Shown: one piece after another, positions 1 to 10,272 of the stretch | How the letters are laid out: each line of letters opens with the position of its first letter | Numbering within the stretch: position 1 is the stretch's first letter | Origin: Urophycis tenuis | Lineage: Eukaryota; Chordata; Actinopteri; Gadiformes; Phycidae | Direction: 5' to 3' | DNA: 64,000 bases | Assembly (NCBI GenBank): GCA_036785325.1 | Contig: JAXIVH010000050.1 | Location: forward strand, 124,001 to 188,000 | Made by a program: the position numbers and the translations under genes | The notes under the pieces: model-generated | Database searches by the model: none | Seen by the model: the letters and a program-made list of their open reading frames with translations, nothing else | Told to the model about the DNA's origin: nothing

Positions 1-1024
1 TCGACGACCCATGGGCAAATATAGTCATGCCATACGTCGTTGGAAAGCTTAGATTTCCCCGTTTAAAATGAGCCCATCTCCGAGCAATTTGGTTGCTCAC
101 AGACAAATCTGCGTCAGGTTGACTGAAGTCTACACAGCAGCTAAAGACATACCTTCAACGTTTCAATTAACATCAATCTTTCCTTACAGAACACAAATTA
201 ATTAGCTTAGTATTTCAACGACCCATGAGTCAATATACTCTTGCCATACGCCGTTGGAAAGCTTAGATTTCCCCGCTTAAAATGAGCCCATCCGCGAGCA
301 GTCTGGTTGATCACAGACTAAACTGCGTCAGGTTGACTGAAGTCTACCCAGCAGCTAAAAACATACCTTCAACGTTTCAATTAACATCAATCTTTCCTTA
401 CAGAACACAAATTAATTAGCTTAGTATTTCAATGACCCATGAGTCAATATAGTCTTGCCATACGCCGTTGGAAAGCTTAGATTTCCCCGCTTAAAATGAG
501 CCCATCCGCGAGCAGTCTGGTTGATCACAGACTAAACTGCGTCAGGTTGAATGAAGTCTACCCAGCAGCTAAAAACATACCTTTAACGTTTCAATTGACA
601 TCAATCTTTCCTTACAGAACACAAATTAATTAGCTTAGTATTTCAACGGGCCATTGGTGAATATAGTCTTGCCATACGCCGCTGAAAAGCTTAGATTTCC
701 CCGCTTAAAATGAGCCCATCCGCGAGCAGTCTGGTTGATCACAGACTAAACTGCGTCAGGTTGACTGAAGTCTACCCAGCAGCTAAAAACATACCTTCAA
801 CGTTTCAATTAAGATCAATCTTTCAATAAAGAACAGAAATTAATTAGCTTAGTATTTCAACGACCCATGACTCAATATAGTCTTGCCATACGCTGTTGGG
901 AACCTTAGATTTCCCCGCTTAAAATGAGCCCATCCGCGAGCAATTTGGTTGCTCACAGACTAAACTGCGTCAGGTTGAATGAAGTCTACCCAGCAGCTAA
1001 AAACATACCTTCAACTTTTCAATT
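1..1024 (+). repeat. Satellite array 0: five 214-bp monomers (first cut by window edge)
   Basis: Monomers start at 211, 425, 639 and 853, an exact 214-bp period. The phase of the first one places its start three bases before the window. A monomer begins TATTTCAACGACCC, carries AAGCTT about 50 bp in, then the TGATCACAGACTAAACTGCG region, and ends ACACAAATTAATTAGCTTAG. The last monomer stops after 172 bp, where module 1 interrupts it. It is an edge variant with CCATGACTCAATA and GGGAACCTTAG, so its HindIII site is lost. The monomer before it has the edge variant AAGATCAATCTTTCAATAAA. No gene is seen; the short ORFs in the monomer are not coding. Confidence 0.97.
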
Positions 1025-1208
1025 CACGCGTTTTTTTTGTAATACGTGTAGCTATGATAAAGGACACATGTTTTGGCCTGTTTTATTATTCATAGTTGGC
1101 TTAACAGTAATAGAATATTATTATATGCTATAAGTGACCAGACGTCCGAGATCAAAACTGGGAGCATAATCCCCGAGAAGGGGGAAAAAAAGGGTCAGCT
1201 ATGTTTAA
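1025..1208 (+). repeat. Module left arm (copy 1, exemplar)
   Basis: This single-copy-like sequence opens every module: it starts CACGCG plus a T8 run, passes through an AT-rich stretch and ends GGGGGAAAAAAAGGG then CAGCTATGTTTAAG. Its start is the exact point where the 172-bp partial monomer stops. Class A copies read ACGCGTAGCTCTGATAAA where the others read ACGTGTAGCTATGATAAA, and class F copies have TTGTATGCT instead of TTATATGCT. On the minus strand it would be intron downstream of the exon-like block. I recognise no gene or promoter in it. Confidence 0.9.
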
Positions 1209-1264
1209 GTATATATATATATGTGTGTGTATATATAAGTGTGTGTGTGTGTGTATATATGCGC

Positions 1265-1311
<47 letters not shown>
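1209..1311. repeat. Compound TA/TG/GC microsatellite (copy 1, exemplar)
   Basis: It is ordered (TA)n, (TG)n, TATATA, (TG)n, TATATG, (GC)n, then a long (TG)n tract ending 14 bp before the exon-like block. Every module has one. Apart from a one-base poly-T difference in copy 2, all length variation between junction and block is in 2-bp steps, with total distance classes from 494 to 538 bp. Alternating purine-pyrimidine tracts of this length can adopt Z-DNA. Interruptions mark class: TTTG in class A, TGTATGTG in class D, GCGCACGCGCG in class C. Confidence 0.95.
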
Positions 1312-1315
<4 letters not shown>

Positions 1316-1320
1316 AATCA

Positions 1321-1325
1321 CTTAC
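1321..1325 (-). promoter_or_regulatory. Candidate 5' splice site of exon-like block (copy 1, exemplar)
   Basis: Read on the minus strand the junction is TTCCAA|GTAAGTGATT, a good match to the vertebrate donor core GTAAGT. The same GTAAGT is kept in every copy. Copies 3, 19 and 24 have GTAAGTAATT, and copy 31 has TTCAAA before the site. Use as a splice site is inferred, not shown. Confidence 0.5.
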
Positions 1326-1829
1326 TTGGAACGGCATGATCCCATATCGCTGTGAAGGGATGGCGTTAACCAGGTGGGCGTGCAACCCCTCGAGAGAGTT
1401 GCTGCCTCACCGGCACTTGTACTTGTTCAGCCGGATGCAGTTCTTCACAACCACCTTCACAGAGACATACAGCCGTATGCCAGGGGGGTCCTGTAACACA
1501 CAACCTATTGCAAGGTCCTCATTTATGCTGGTGTCATTTTGAAATGTTACCATATACAAGTTTGAATGGTTTTGACACACGATGACTGCAGAGACAGCTG
1601 CAGGATGGCCCACGAAGCAGGACGGAGGGGGCCTGTGGCTGTGCGGGGAGGACCAGCGGTATGGGTGCTGCCGACACAGGGGGCGGGCGGGCCACAGGCT
1701 GATGCAGCAGGAGGCCTCGGCTGGAGGCGGGTGGGCGCAGGAGGCTTCGGCCGGGTGGAGGACGACAACGCAGTGGGCTGAACGGGCCGGTTGGTGGGAG
1801 TCACAGGCTCTGGCTCATCAACAAATAAC
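1326..1829 (-). pseudogene. Exon-like block, copy 1 (class G): broken transposon-derived exon with internal stop
   Basis: The block is 504 bp between a minus-strand acceptor (TATTTCCAG|G) and donor (A|GTAAGT), a multiple of three. No frame is open through it. After the acceptor, one frame gives an acidic then Pro-rich stretch beginning LFVDEPEPVTPTNRPVQP and ends at a TAA at 1547-1549. The next part reads in another frame, through CQNHSNLYMVTF, DLAIGCVLQDPPG, NKYKCR and RGSNSLEGLHAHL, to MPFQ at the donor. From memory the RGS-x-SLEG / H-x-H / FQ pattern recalls multi-copy uncharacterised fish proteins thought to be transposase-like, where the Glu could be a DDE catalytic residue. This copy has TGA in place of the CGA codon after KCR and encodes IRLY where most have IQLY. 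The module spans 1025-2041. Confidence 0.5.
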
Positions 1830-2041
1830 CTGGAAATATAAAATACACACGTGATCAGTATTGATATTGATATCTTTTATAAGAACACTGTTCATACCGT
1901 TTACACTTTTTATACAACTGTTTATACAATGTCCATACTGTTTATTTATTAATGTTTATCACTGAAAAATAAAGGTGACTTGGTATGACTTGTGTGCTAT
2001 TTTCTTTCCACAGCCAACAGAACACACATGAATCAGCTTAT
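1830..2041 (+). repeat. Module AT-rich tail (copy 1, exemplar)
   Basis: This is the 212-bp tail after the exon-like block. It contains a short degenerate internal repeat (ACTGTTTATACA-like units), then AATAAA at 1968-1973 followed by a GT-rich stretch, a plus-strand poly(A)-site look-alike. Next comes TTTTCTTTCCACAG, an acceptor look-alike. Its last 24 bp match the monomer end CAGAACACAAATTAATTAGC at most positions, so it rejoins the satellite. Copies 2, 18 and 23 have a variant tail, one base shorter (CTGACAATAAAGTTGAC). Confidence 0.9.
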
Positions 2042-4139
2042 TATTTCGACGACCCATGGGCAAATATAGTCATGCCATACGTCGTTGGAAAGCTTAGATT
2101 TCCCCGTTTAAAATGAGCCAATCTCCGAGCAATTTGGTTGCTCACAGACAAATCTGCGTCAGGTTGACTGAAGTCTACACAGCAGCTAAAGACATACCTT
2201 CAACGTTTCAATTAACATCAATCTTTCCTTACAGAACACAAATGAATTAGCTTAGTATTTCAACGACCCTTTAGTGAATATAGTCTTGCCATACGCCGTT
2301 GGAAAGCTTAGATTTCCCCGCTTAAAATGAGCCCATCCGCGAGCAGTCTGGTTGATCACAGACTAAACTGCGTCAGGTTGAATGAAGTCTACCCAGCAGC
2401 CAAAAACATACCTTTAACGTTTCAATTAACATCAATCTTTCCTTACAGAACACAAATTAATTAGCTTAGTATTTCAACGGCCCTTTGGTGAATATAGTCT
2501 TACCATACGCCGTTGAAAAGCTTAGATTTCCCTGCTTAAAATGAGCCCATCCGCCAGCAGTCTGGTTGATCACAGACTAAACTGCGTCAGGTTGACTGAA
2601 ATCTACCCAGCAGCTAAAAACATACCTTCAACGTTTCAATTAACATCAATCTTTCCTTACAGAACACAAATTAATTAGCTTAGTATTTCAACGACCCTTT
2701 GGTGAATATAGTCTTGCCATACGCCGTTGGAAAGCTTAGATTTCCCCGCTTATAATGAGCCCATCCCCGAGCAATTTGGTTGCTCACAGACAAAACTGTG
2801 TCAGGTTGAGTGAAGTCTACCCAGCAGCTAAAAACATACCTTTAACGTTTCAATTAACATCAATCTTTCCTTACAGAACACAAATTAATTAGCTTAGTAT
2901 TTCAACGGCCCTTTGGTGAATATAGTCTTGCCATACGCCGTTGGAAAGCTTAGATTTCCCCGCTTATAATGAGCCCATCCCCGAGCAATTTGGTTGCTCA
3001 CAGACAAATCTGCGTCAGGTTGACTGAAGTCTACACAGCAGCTAAAGACATACCTTCAACGTTTCAATTAACATCAATCTTTCCTTACAGAACACAAATT
3101 AATTAGCTTAGTATTTCAACGGGCCATTGGTGAATATAGTCTTTCCATACGCCGTTGGAAAGCTTTGATTTCCCCGCTTAAAATGAGCCCATCCGCGAGC
3201 AGTCTGGTTGATCACAGACTAAACTGCGTCAGGTTGACTGAAGTCTACCCAGCAGCTAAAAACATACCTTCAACGTTTCAATTAACATCAATCTTTCCTT
3301 ACAGAACACAAATTAATTAGCTTAGTATTTCAATGACCCATGAGTCAATATAGTCTTGCCATAGGCCGTTGGAAAGCTTAGATTTCCCCGCTTAAAATGA
3401 GCCCATCCGCGAGCAGTCTGGTTGATCACAGACTAAACTGCGTCAGGTTGAATGAAGTCTACCCAGCAGCTAAAAACATACCTTTAACGTTTCAATTAAC
3501 ATCAATCTTTCCTTACAGAACACAAATTAATTAGCTTAGTATTTCAAAGGCCCTTTGGTGAATATAGTCTTGCCATACGCCGTTGAAAAGCTTAGATTTC
3601 CCCGCTTATAATGAGCCCATCCCCAAGCAATTTGGTTGCTCAGAGACAAAACTGTGTCAGGTTGACTGAAGTCTACCCAGCAGCTAAAAACATACCTTCA
3701 ACGTTTCAATTAACATCAGTCTTTCCTTACAGATCACAAATTAATTAGCTTAGTATTTCAACGACCAATGAGTCAATATAGTCTTGCCATACGCCGTTGG
3801 AAAGCTTAGATTTCCCCGCTTAAAATGAGCCCATCCGCGAGCAGTCTGCTTGCTCACAGACAAAACTGCGTCAGGTTGACTGAAGTCTACCCAGCAGCTA
3901 AAAACATACCTTCAACGTTTCAATTAAGATCAATCTTTCAATAAAGAACAGAAATTAATTAGCTTAGTATTTCAACGACCCATGACTCAATATAGTCTTG
4001 CCATACGCCGTTGGGAACCTTAGATTTCCCCGCTTAAAATGAGCCCATCGCCGAGCAATTTGGTTGCTCACAGACAAAACTGCGTCAGGTTCACTGAAGT
4101 CTACCCAGCAGCTAAAAACATACCTTCAACTTTCCAATT
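2042..4139 (+). repeat. Satellite array 1: ten monomers
   Basis: Length is exactly 9 x 214 + 172 bp, the longest array in the window. The first monomer is the post-module edge type (TTTCGACGACCCATGGGC, CATACGTCG, CACAGCAGCTAAAGAC) with a GAGCCAATCTCC variant shared with arrays 7 and 12. Inner monomers mix three subtypes at the start: CCCATGAGTCAATA, CCCTTTGGTGAATA and GGGCCATTGGTGAA. The last monomer lacks AAGCTT. Confidence 0.97.
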
Positions 4140-4386
4140 CACGCGTTTATTTGTAACACGTGTAGCTATGATAAAGGACACATGTTTTGGCCTGTTTTAT
4201 TATTCATAGTTGGCTTAACAGTAATAGAATATTATTATATGCTATAAGTGACCAGACGTCCGAGATCAAAACTGGGAGCATAATCCCCGAGAAGGGGGAA
4301 AAAAAGGGTCAGCTATGTTTAAGTATATATATATATGTGTGTGTATATATAAGTGTGTGTGTGTGTGTGTATATATGCGCGCGCGC

Positions 4387-4435
<49 letters not shown>

Positions 4436-4445
4436 AATCACTTAC

Positions 4446-4949
4446 TTGGAACGGCATGATCCCATATCGCTGTGAAGGGATGGCGTTAACCAGGTGGGCG
4501 TGCAACCCCTCGAGAGAGTTGCTGCCTCGCCGGCACTTGTACTTGTTCAGCCGGATGCAGTTCTTCACAACCACCTTCACAGAGACATACAGCCGTATGC
4601 CAGGGGGGTCCTGTAACACACAACCTATTGCAAGGTCCTCATTTATGCTGGTGTCATTTTGAAATGTTACCATATACAAGTTTGAATGGTTTTGACACAC
4701 GATGACTGCAGAGACAGCTGCAGGATGGCCCACGAAGCAGGACGGAGGGGGCCTGTGGCTGTGCGGGGAGGACCAGCGGTATGGGTGCTGCCGACACAGG
4801 GGGCGGGCGGGCCACAGGCTGACGCAGCAGGAGGCCTCGGCTGGAGGCGGGTGGGCGCAGGAGGCTTCGGCCGGGTGGAGGACGACAACGCAGTGGGCTG
4901 AACGGGCCGGTTGGTGGGAGTCACAGGCTCTGGCTCATCAACAAATAAC
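4446..4949 (-). pseudogene. Exon-like block, copy 2 (mixed class), internal CGA codon intact
   Basis: Module 4140-5160. The CGA codon after KCR is intact, so the downstream frame is open for 163 codons from 4934 to the donor at 4446, in phase 0 there. Two TGA codons at 4940-4935 close it just after the acceptor. The other frame is open from the acceptor to the stop at 4667. The left side (HindIII-less edge monomer) is like class G, while the tail is the 1-bp-shorter variant of copies 18 and 23, so this copy looks recombinant. Its poly-T at the left junction is interrupted (GTTTATTTG). Confidence 0.5.
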
Positions 4950-5160
4950 CTGGAAATATAAAATACACACGTGATCAGTATTGATATTGATATCTTTTAT
5001 AAGAACACTGTTCATACTGTTTACACTTTTTATACAACTGTTTATACAATGTCCATACTGTTTATTTATTAATGTTTATCACTGACAATAAAGTTGACTT
5101 GGTAGGACTTGTGTGCTATTTTCTTTCCACAGCCAACAGAACACACATGAATCAGCTTAT

Positions 5161-6402
5161 TATTTCGACGACCCGTGGGCAAATATAGTCATGCCATACG
5201 CCGTTGGAAAGCTTAGATTTCCCCGCTTAAAATGAGCTCATCCCTGACCAATTTGGTTGCTCACAGACAAAACTGCGTCAGGTTGACTGAAGTCTACCCA
5301 GCAGCTAAAAACATACCTTCAACGTTTCAATTAACATCAATCTTTCCTTATAGAACACAAATTAATTAGCTTAGTATTTCAACGACCCATGAGTCAATAT
5401 AGTCTTGCCATACGCTGTTGGAAAGCTTAGATTTCCCTGCTTAAAATGAGCCCATCCGCGAGCAGTCTGGTTGCTCACAGACTAAACTGCGTCAGGTTGA
5501 ATGAAGTCTACCCAGCAGCTAAAAACATACCTTCAACGTTTCAATTAAGATCAATCTCTCAATAAAGAACAGAAATTAATTAGCTGAGTATTTCAACGAC
5601 CCATGAGTCAATATAGTCTTGCCATACGGCGTTGGAAAGCTTAGATTTCCCCGCTTAATATGAGCCCATCCGCGAGCAGTCTGGTTGATCACAGACTAAA
5701 CTGCGTCAGGTTGAATGAAGTCTACCCAGCAGCTAAAAACATACCTTCAACGTTTCAATTAACATCAATCTTTCCTTACAGAACACAAATTAATTAGCTT
5801 AGTATTTCAACGGGCCATTGGTGAATATAGTCTTGCCATACGCCGTTGAAAAGCTTAGATTTCCCCGCTTAAAATGAGCCCATCCGCGAGCAGTCTGGTT
5901 GATCACAGACTAAACTGCGTCAGGTTGACTGAAGTCTACCCAGCAGCTAAAAACATACCTTCAACGTTTCAATTAACATCAATCTTTCCTTACAGAACAC
6001 AAATGAATTAGCTTAGTATTTCAACGACCCATGAGTCAATATAGTCTTGAAATACGCCGTTAGAAAGCTTAGATTCCCCCGCTTACAATGAGCCCATCCC
6101 CGACCAATTTGGTTGCTCACAGACAAAACTGCGTCAGGTTGACTGAAGTCTACCCAGCAGCTAAAAACATACCATCAACGTTTCAATTAACATCAATCTT
6201 TCCTAACTGAACACAAATTAATTAGCTTAGTATTTCAACGACCCATGAATCAATATAGTCTTGCAATACGCCGTTAGAAAGCTTAGATTCCCCCGCTTAA
6301 AATGAGCCCATCCGCGAGCAATTTGGTTGCTCACAGACAAAACTGCGTCAGGTTGACTGAAGTCTACCCAGCAGCTAAAAACATACCTTCAACGTTTCAA
6401 TT
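5161..6402 (+). repeat. Satellite array 2: six monomers
   Basis: 5 x 214 + 172 bp. The first monomer is a special edge type (CCCGTGGGC, GAGCTCATCCCTGACC) shared with arrays 18 and 23. The last monomer is the class B edge type (CCATGAATCAATA, CGTTAGAAAGCTTAG) and keeps HindIII. Its homologues at 40835 and 50211 have the same length. Confidence 0.97.
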
Positions 6403-6640
6403 CACACGTTTTTTTTGTAATACGTGTAGCTATGATAAAGGACACATGTTTTGGCCTGTTTTATTATTCATAGTTGGCTTAACAGTAATAGAATATTATT
6501 ATATGCTACAAGTGACCAGACGTCCGAGATCAAAACTGGGAGCATAATGCCCGAGAAGGGGGAAAAAAAGGGTCAGCTATGTTTAAGTATATATATATAT
6601 ATGTGTGTGTATATATGCGTGTGTGTGTGTGTATATATGC

Positions 6641-6679
<39 letters not shown>

Positions 6680-6689
6680 AATTACTTAC

Positions 6690-7193
6690 TTGGAACGGCA
6701 TGATCCCACATCGCTGTGAAGGGACGGCGTTAACCAGGTGGGCGTGCAACCCCTCGAGAGAGTTGCTGCCTCGCCGGCACTTGTACTTGTTCAGCCGGAT
6801 GCAGTTCTTCACAACCACCTTCACAGAGACATACAGCTGTACGCCAGGGGGGTCCTGTAACACACAACCTATTGCAAGGTCCTCATTTATACTGGTGTCA
6901 TTTTGAAATGTTACCATATACAAGTTTGAATGGTTTTGACACACGATGACTGCAGAGACAGCTGCAGGATGGCCCACGAAGCAGGACGGAGGGGGCCTGT
7001 GGCTGTGCGGGGAGGACCAGCGGTATGGGTGCTGCCGACACAGGGGGCGGGCGGGCCACAGGCTGATGCAGCAGGAGGCCTCGGCTGGAGGCGGGTGGGC
7101 GCAGGAGGCTTCGGCCAGGTGGAGGACGACAACGCAGTGGGCTGAACGGGCCGGTTGGTGGGAGTCACAGGCTCCGGCTCATCAACAAATAAT
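6690..7193 (-). pseudogene. Exon-like block, copy 3 (class B), CGA intact
   Basis: Module 6403-7405, starting CACACG. Class B marks: GTAAGTAATT after the donor, VQLY (from TACGCC), TTATACTGG, GCCAGGTGG, GCTCCGGCTC, and an acceptor reading TTCCAG|ATTATTTG. Nearly the same variant set recurs in copy 24, about 45 kb away. Confidence 0.5.
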
Positions 7194-7405
7194 CTGGAAA
7201 TATAAAATACACACGTGATCAGTATTGATATTGATATCTTTTATAAGAACACTGTTCATACTGTTTACACTTTTTATACAACTGTTTATACAATGTCCAT
7301 ACTGTTTATTTATTAATGTTTATCACTGAAAAATAAAGGTGACTTGGTATGACTTGTGTGCTATTTTCTTTCCACAGCCAACAGAACACACATGAATCAG
7401 CTTAT

Positions 7406-8219
7406 TATTTCGACGACCCGTGGGCAAATATAGTCATGCCATACGCCGTTGGAAAGCTTAGATTTCCCCGCTTAAAATGAGCCCATCTTTGACCAATTTG
7501 GTTGCTCACAGACAAAACTGCGTCAGGTTGACTGAAGTCTACCCAGCAGCTAAAAACATACCTTCAACGTTTCAATTAAGATCAATCTTTCAATAAAGAA
7601 CAGAAATTAATTAGCTTAGTATTTCAACAACCCATGAGTCAATATAGTCTTGCCATACGCCGTTGGAAAGCTTAGATTTCCCCGCTTAAAATGAGCCCAT
7701 CCGCGAGCAGTCTGGTTGATCACAGACTAAACTGCGTCAGGTTGCCTGAAGTCCACCCAGCAGCTAAAAACATACCTTCAACGTTTCAATTAACATCAAT
7801 CTTTCCTTAGAGAACACAAATTAATTAGCTTAGTATTTCAACGACCCATGAGTCAATATAGTCTTTCCATACGCCGTTGGAAAGCTTAGATTTCCCCGCT
7901 TAAAATGAGCCCATCCGCGAGCAGTCTGGTTGATCACAGACTAAACTGCGTCAGGTTGAATGAAGTCTACCCAGCAGCTTAAAACATACCTTTAACGTTT
8001 CAATTGACATCAATCTTTCCTTACAGAACACAAATTAATTAGCTTAGTATTTCAACGGGCCATTGGTGAATATAGTCTTGCCATACGCCGTTGAAAAGCT
8101 TAGATTTCCCCGCTTATAATGAGCCCATCCCCAAGCAATTTGGTTGCTCAGAGACAAAACTGTGTCAGGTTGACTGAAGTCTACCCAGCAGCTAAAAACA
8201 TACCTTCAACGTTTCAATT
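7406..8219 (+). repeat. Satellite array 3: four monomers
   Basis: 3 x 214 + 172 bp. First monomer edge type CCCGTGGGC with CATCTTTGACC, shared with arrays 24 and 27. Contains the private-looking GTTGCCTGAAGTCCACC and CAGCTTAAAACATACC variants, also shared with those arrays. Confidence 0.97.
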
Positions 8220-8467
8220 CACGCGTTTTTTTTGTAATACGTGTAGCTATGATAAAGGACACATGTTTTGGCCTGTTTTATTATTCATAGTTGGCTTAAC
8301 AGTAATAGAATATTATTATATGCTATAAGTGACCAGACGTCCGAGATCAAAACTGGGAGCATAATCCCCGAGAAGGGGGAAAAAAAGGGTCAGCTATGTT
8401 TAAGTATATATATATATGTGTGTGTATATATGCGAGTGTGTGTATGTGTGTGTATATATGCGCACGC

Positions 8468-8518
<51 letters not shown>

Positions 8519-8528
8519 AATCACTTAC

Positions 8529-9032
8529 TTGGAACGGCATGATCCCATATCGCTGTGAAGGGATGGCGTTAACCAGGTGGGCGTGCAACCCCTCGAGAGA
8601 GTTGCTGCCTCGCCGGCACTTGTACTTGTTCAGCCGGATGCAGTTCTTCACAACCACCTTCACAGAGACATACAGCTGTATGCCAGGGGGGTCCTGTAAC
8701 ACACAACCTATTGCAAGGTCCTCATTTATGCTGGTGTCATTTTGAAATGTTACCATATACAAGTTTGAATGGTTTTGACACACGATGACTGCAGAGACAG
8801 CTGCAGGATGGCCCACGAAGCAGGACGGAGGGGGCCTGTGGCTGTGCGGGGAGGACCAGCGGTATGGGTGCTGCCGACACAGGGGGCGGGCGGGCCACAG
8901 GCTGACGCAGCAGGAGGCCTCGGCTGGAGGCGGGTGGGCGCAGGAGGCTTCGGCCGGGTGGAGGACGACAACGCAGTGGGCTGAACGGGCCGGTTGGTGG
9001 GAGTCACAGGCTCTGGCTCATCAACAAATAAC
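8529..9032 (-). pseudogene. Exon-like block, copy 4 (class C), CGA intact
   Basis: Module 8220-9244. The microsatellite carries the class C mark GCGCACGCGCG plus an early TGTATGTG. Otherwise it is the common sequence with IQLY and ACGCAG. Confidence 0.5.
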
Positions 9033-9244
9033 CTGGAAATATAAAATACACACGTGATCAGTATTGATATTGATATCTTTTATAAGAACACTGTTCATAC
9101 CGTTTACACTTTTTATACAACTGTTTATACAATGTCCATACTGTTTATTTATTAATGTTTATCACTGAAAAATAAAGGTGACTTGGTATGACTTGTGTGC
9201 TATTTTCTTTCCACAGCCAACAGAACACACATGAATCAGCTTAT

Positions 9245-10272
9245 TATTTCGACGACCCATGGGCAAATATAGTCATGCCATACGTCGTTGGAAAGCTTAG
9301 ATTTCCCCGTTTAAAATGAGCCCATCTCCGAGCAATTTGGTTGCTCACAGACAAATCTGCGTCAGGTTGACTGAAGTCTACACAGCAGCTAAAGACATAC
9401 CTTCAACGTTTCAATTAACATCAATCTTTCCTTACAGAACACAAATTAATTAGCTTAGTATTTCAACGACCCTTTAGTGAATATAGTCTTGCCATACGCC
9501 GTTGGAAAGCTTAGATTTCCCCGCTTAAAATGAGCCCATCCTCGAGCAGTCTGGTTGATCACAGACTAAACTGCGTCAGGTTGACTGAAGTCTACCCAGC
9601 AGCTAAAAACATACCTTCAACGTTTCAATTAACATCAATCTTTCCTTACAGAACACAAATTAATTAGCTTAGTATTTCAACGACCCATGAGTCAATATAC
9701 TCTTGCCATACGCCGTTGGAAAGCTTAGATTTCCCCGCTTAAAATGAGCCCATCCGCGAGCAGTCTGGTTGATCACAGACTAAACTGCGTCAGGTTGAAT
9801 GAAGTCTACCCAGCAGCTAAAAACATACCTTTAACGTTTCAATTGACATCAATCTTTCCTTACAGAACACAAATTAATTAGCTTAGTATTTCAACGGGCC
9901 ATTGGTGAATATAGTCTTGCCATACGCCGTTGAAAAGCTTAGATTTCCCCGCTTAAAATGAGCCCATCCGCGAGCAGTCTGGTTGATCACAGACTAAACT
10001 GCGTCAGGTTGACTGAAGTCTACCCAGCAGCTAAAAACATACCTTCAACGTTTCAATTAAGATCAATCTTTCAATAAAGAACAGAAATTAATTAGCTTAG
10101 TATTTCAACGACCCATGACTCAATATAGTCTTGCCATACGCCGTTGGGAACCTTAGATTTCCCCGCTTAAAATGAGCCCATCCGCGAGCAATTTGGTTGC
10201 TCACAGACTAAACTGCGTCAGGTTGAATGAAGTCTACCCAGCAGCTAAAAACATACCTTCAACTTTTCAATT
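9245..10272 (+). repeat. Satellite array 4: five monomers
   Basis: 4 x 214 + 172 bp. Standard first-edge monomer. The last two monomers are the AAGATCAATCTTTCAATAAA type followed by the HindIII-less GGGAACCTTAG type, the same pair seen before module 1. Confidence 0.97.

Noticed and set aside
924..1133. 69-81 residue plus-strand ORFs starting in the last monomer of most arrays
   Set aside because: They cross the monomer/module junction, have no recognisable domain, no supporting signals, and exist only because the junction is repeated. The 214-bp monomer is not a multiple of three.
1073..1339. Plus-strand ORFs rich in Val-Cys and Ile-Tyr, and minus-strand His-Thr ORFs (for example 31762-31947)
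   Set aside because: They are translations of the TA/TG microsatellite.
1336..1854. Plus-strand 68-, 71- and 90-residue ORFs across the exon-like block
   Set aside because: Antisense to the minus-strand reading, which has donor, acceptor and a family-like motif. The plus frame is broken by two TGA codons in nearly all copies and matches nothing I know.
1025..2041. Module as a DNA transposon, Helitron or SINE
   Set aside because: I see no terminal inverted repeats, no target-site duplication, no CTRR end hairpin and no tRNA-like A/B boxes at its borders. It spreads with the satellite rather than to new sites, as far as this window shows.
2042..2070. CENP-B box in the first-edge monomer (TTTCGACGACCCATGGGC)
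   Set aside because: It begins like the box with TTCG, but the fixed A and CGGG positions do not match. A centromeric role is not supported by this motif.
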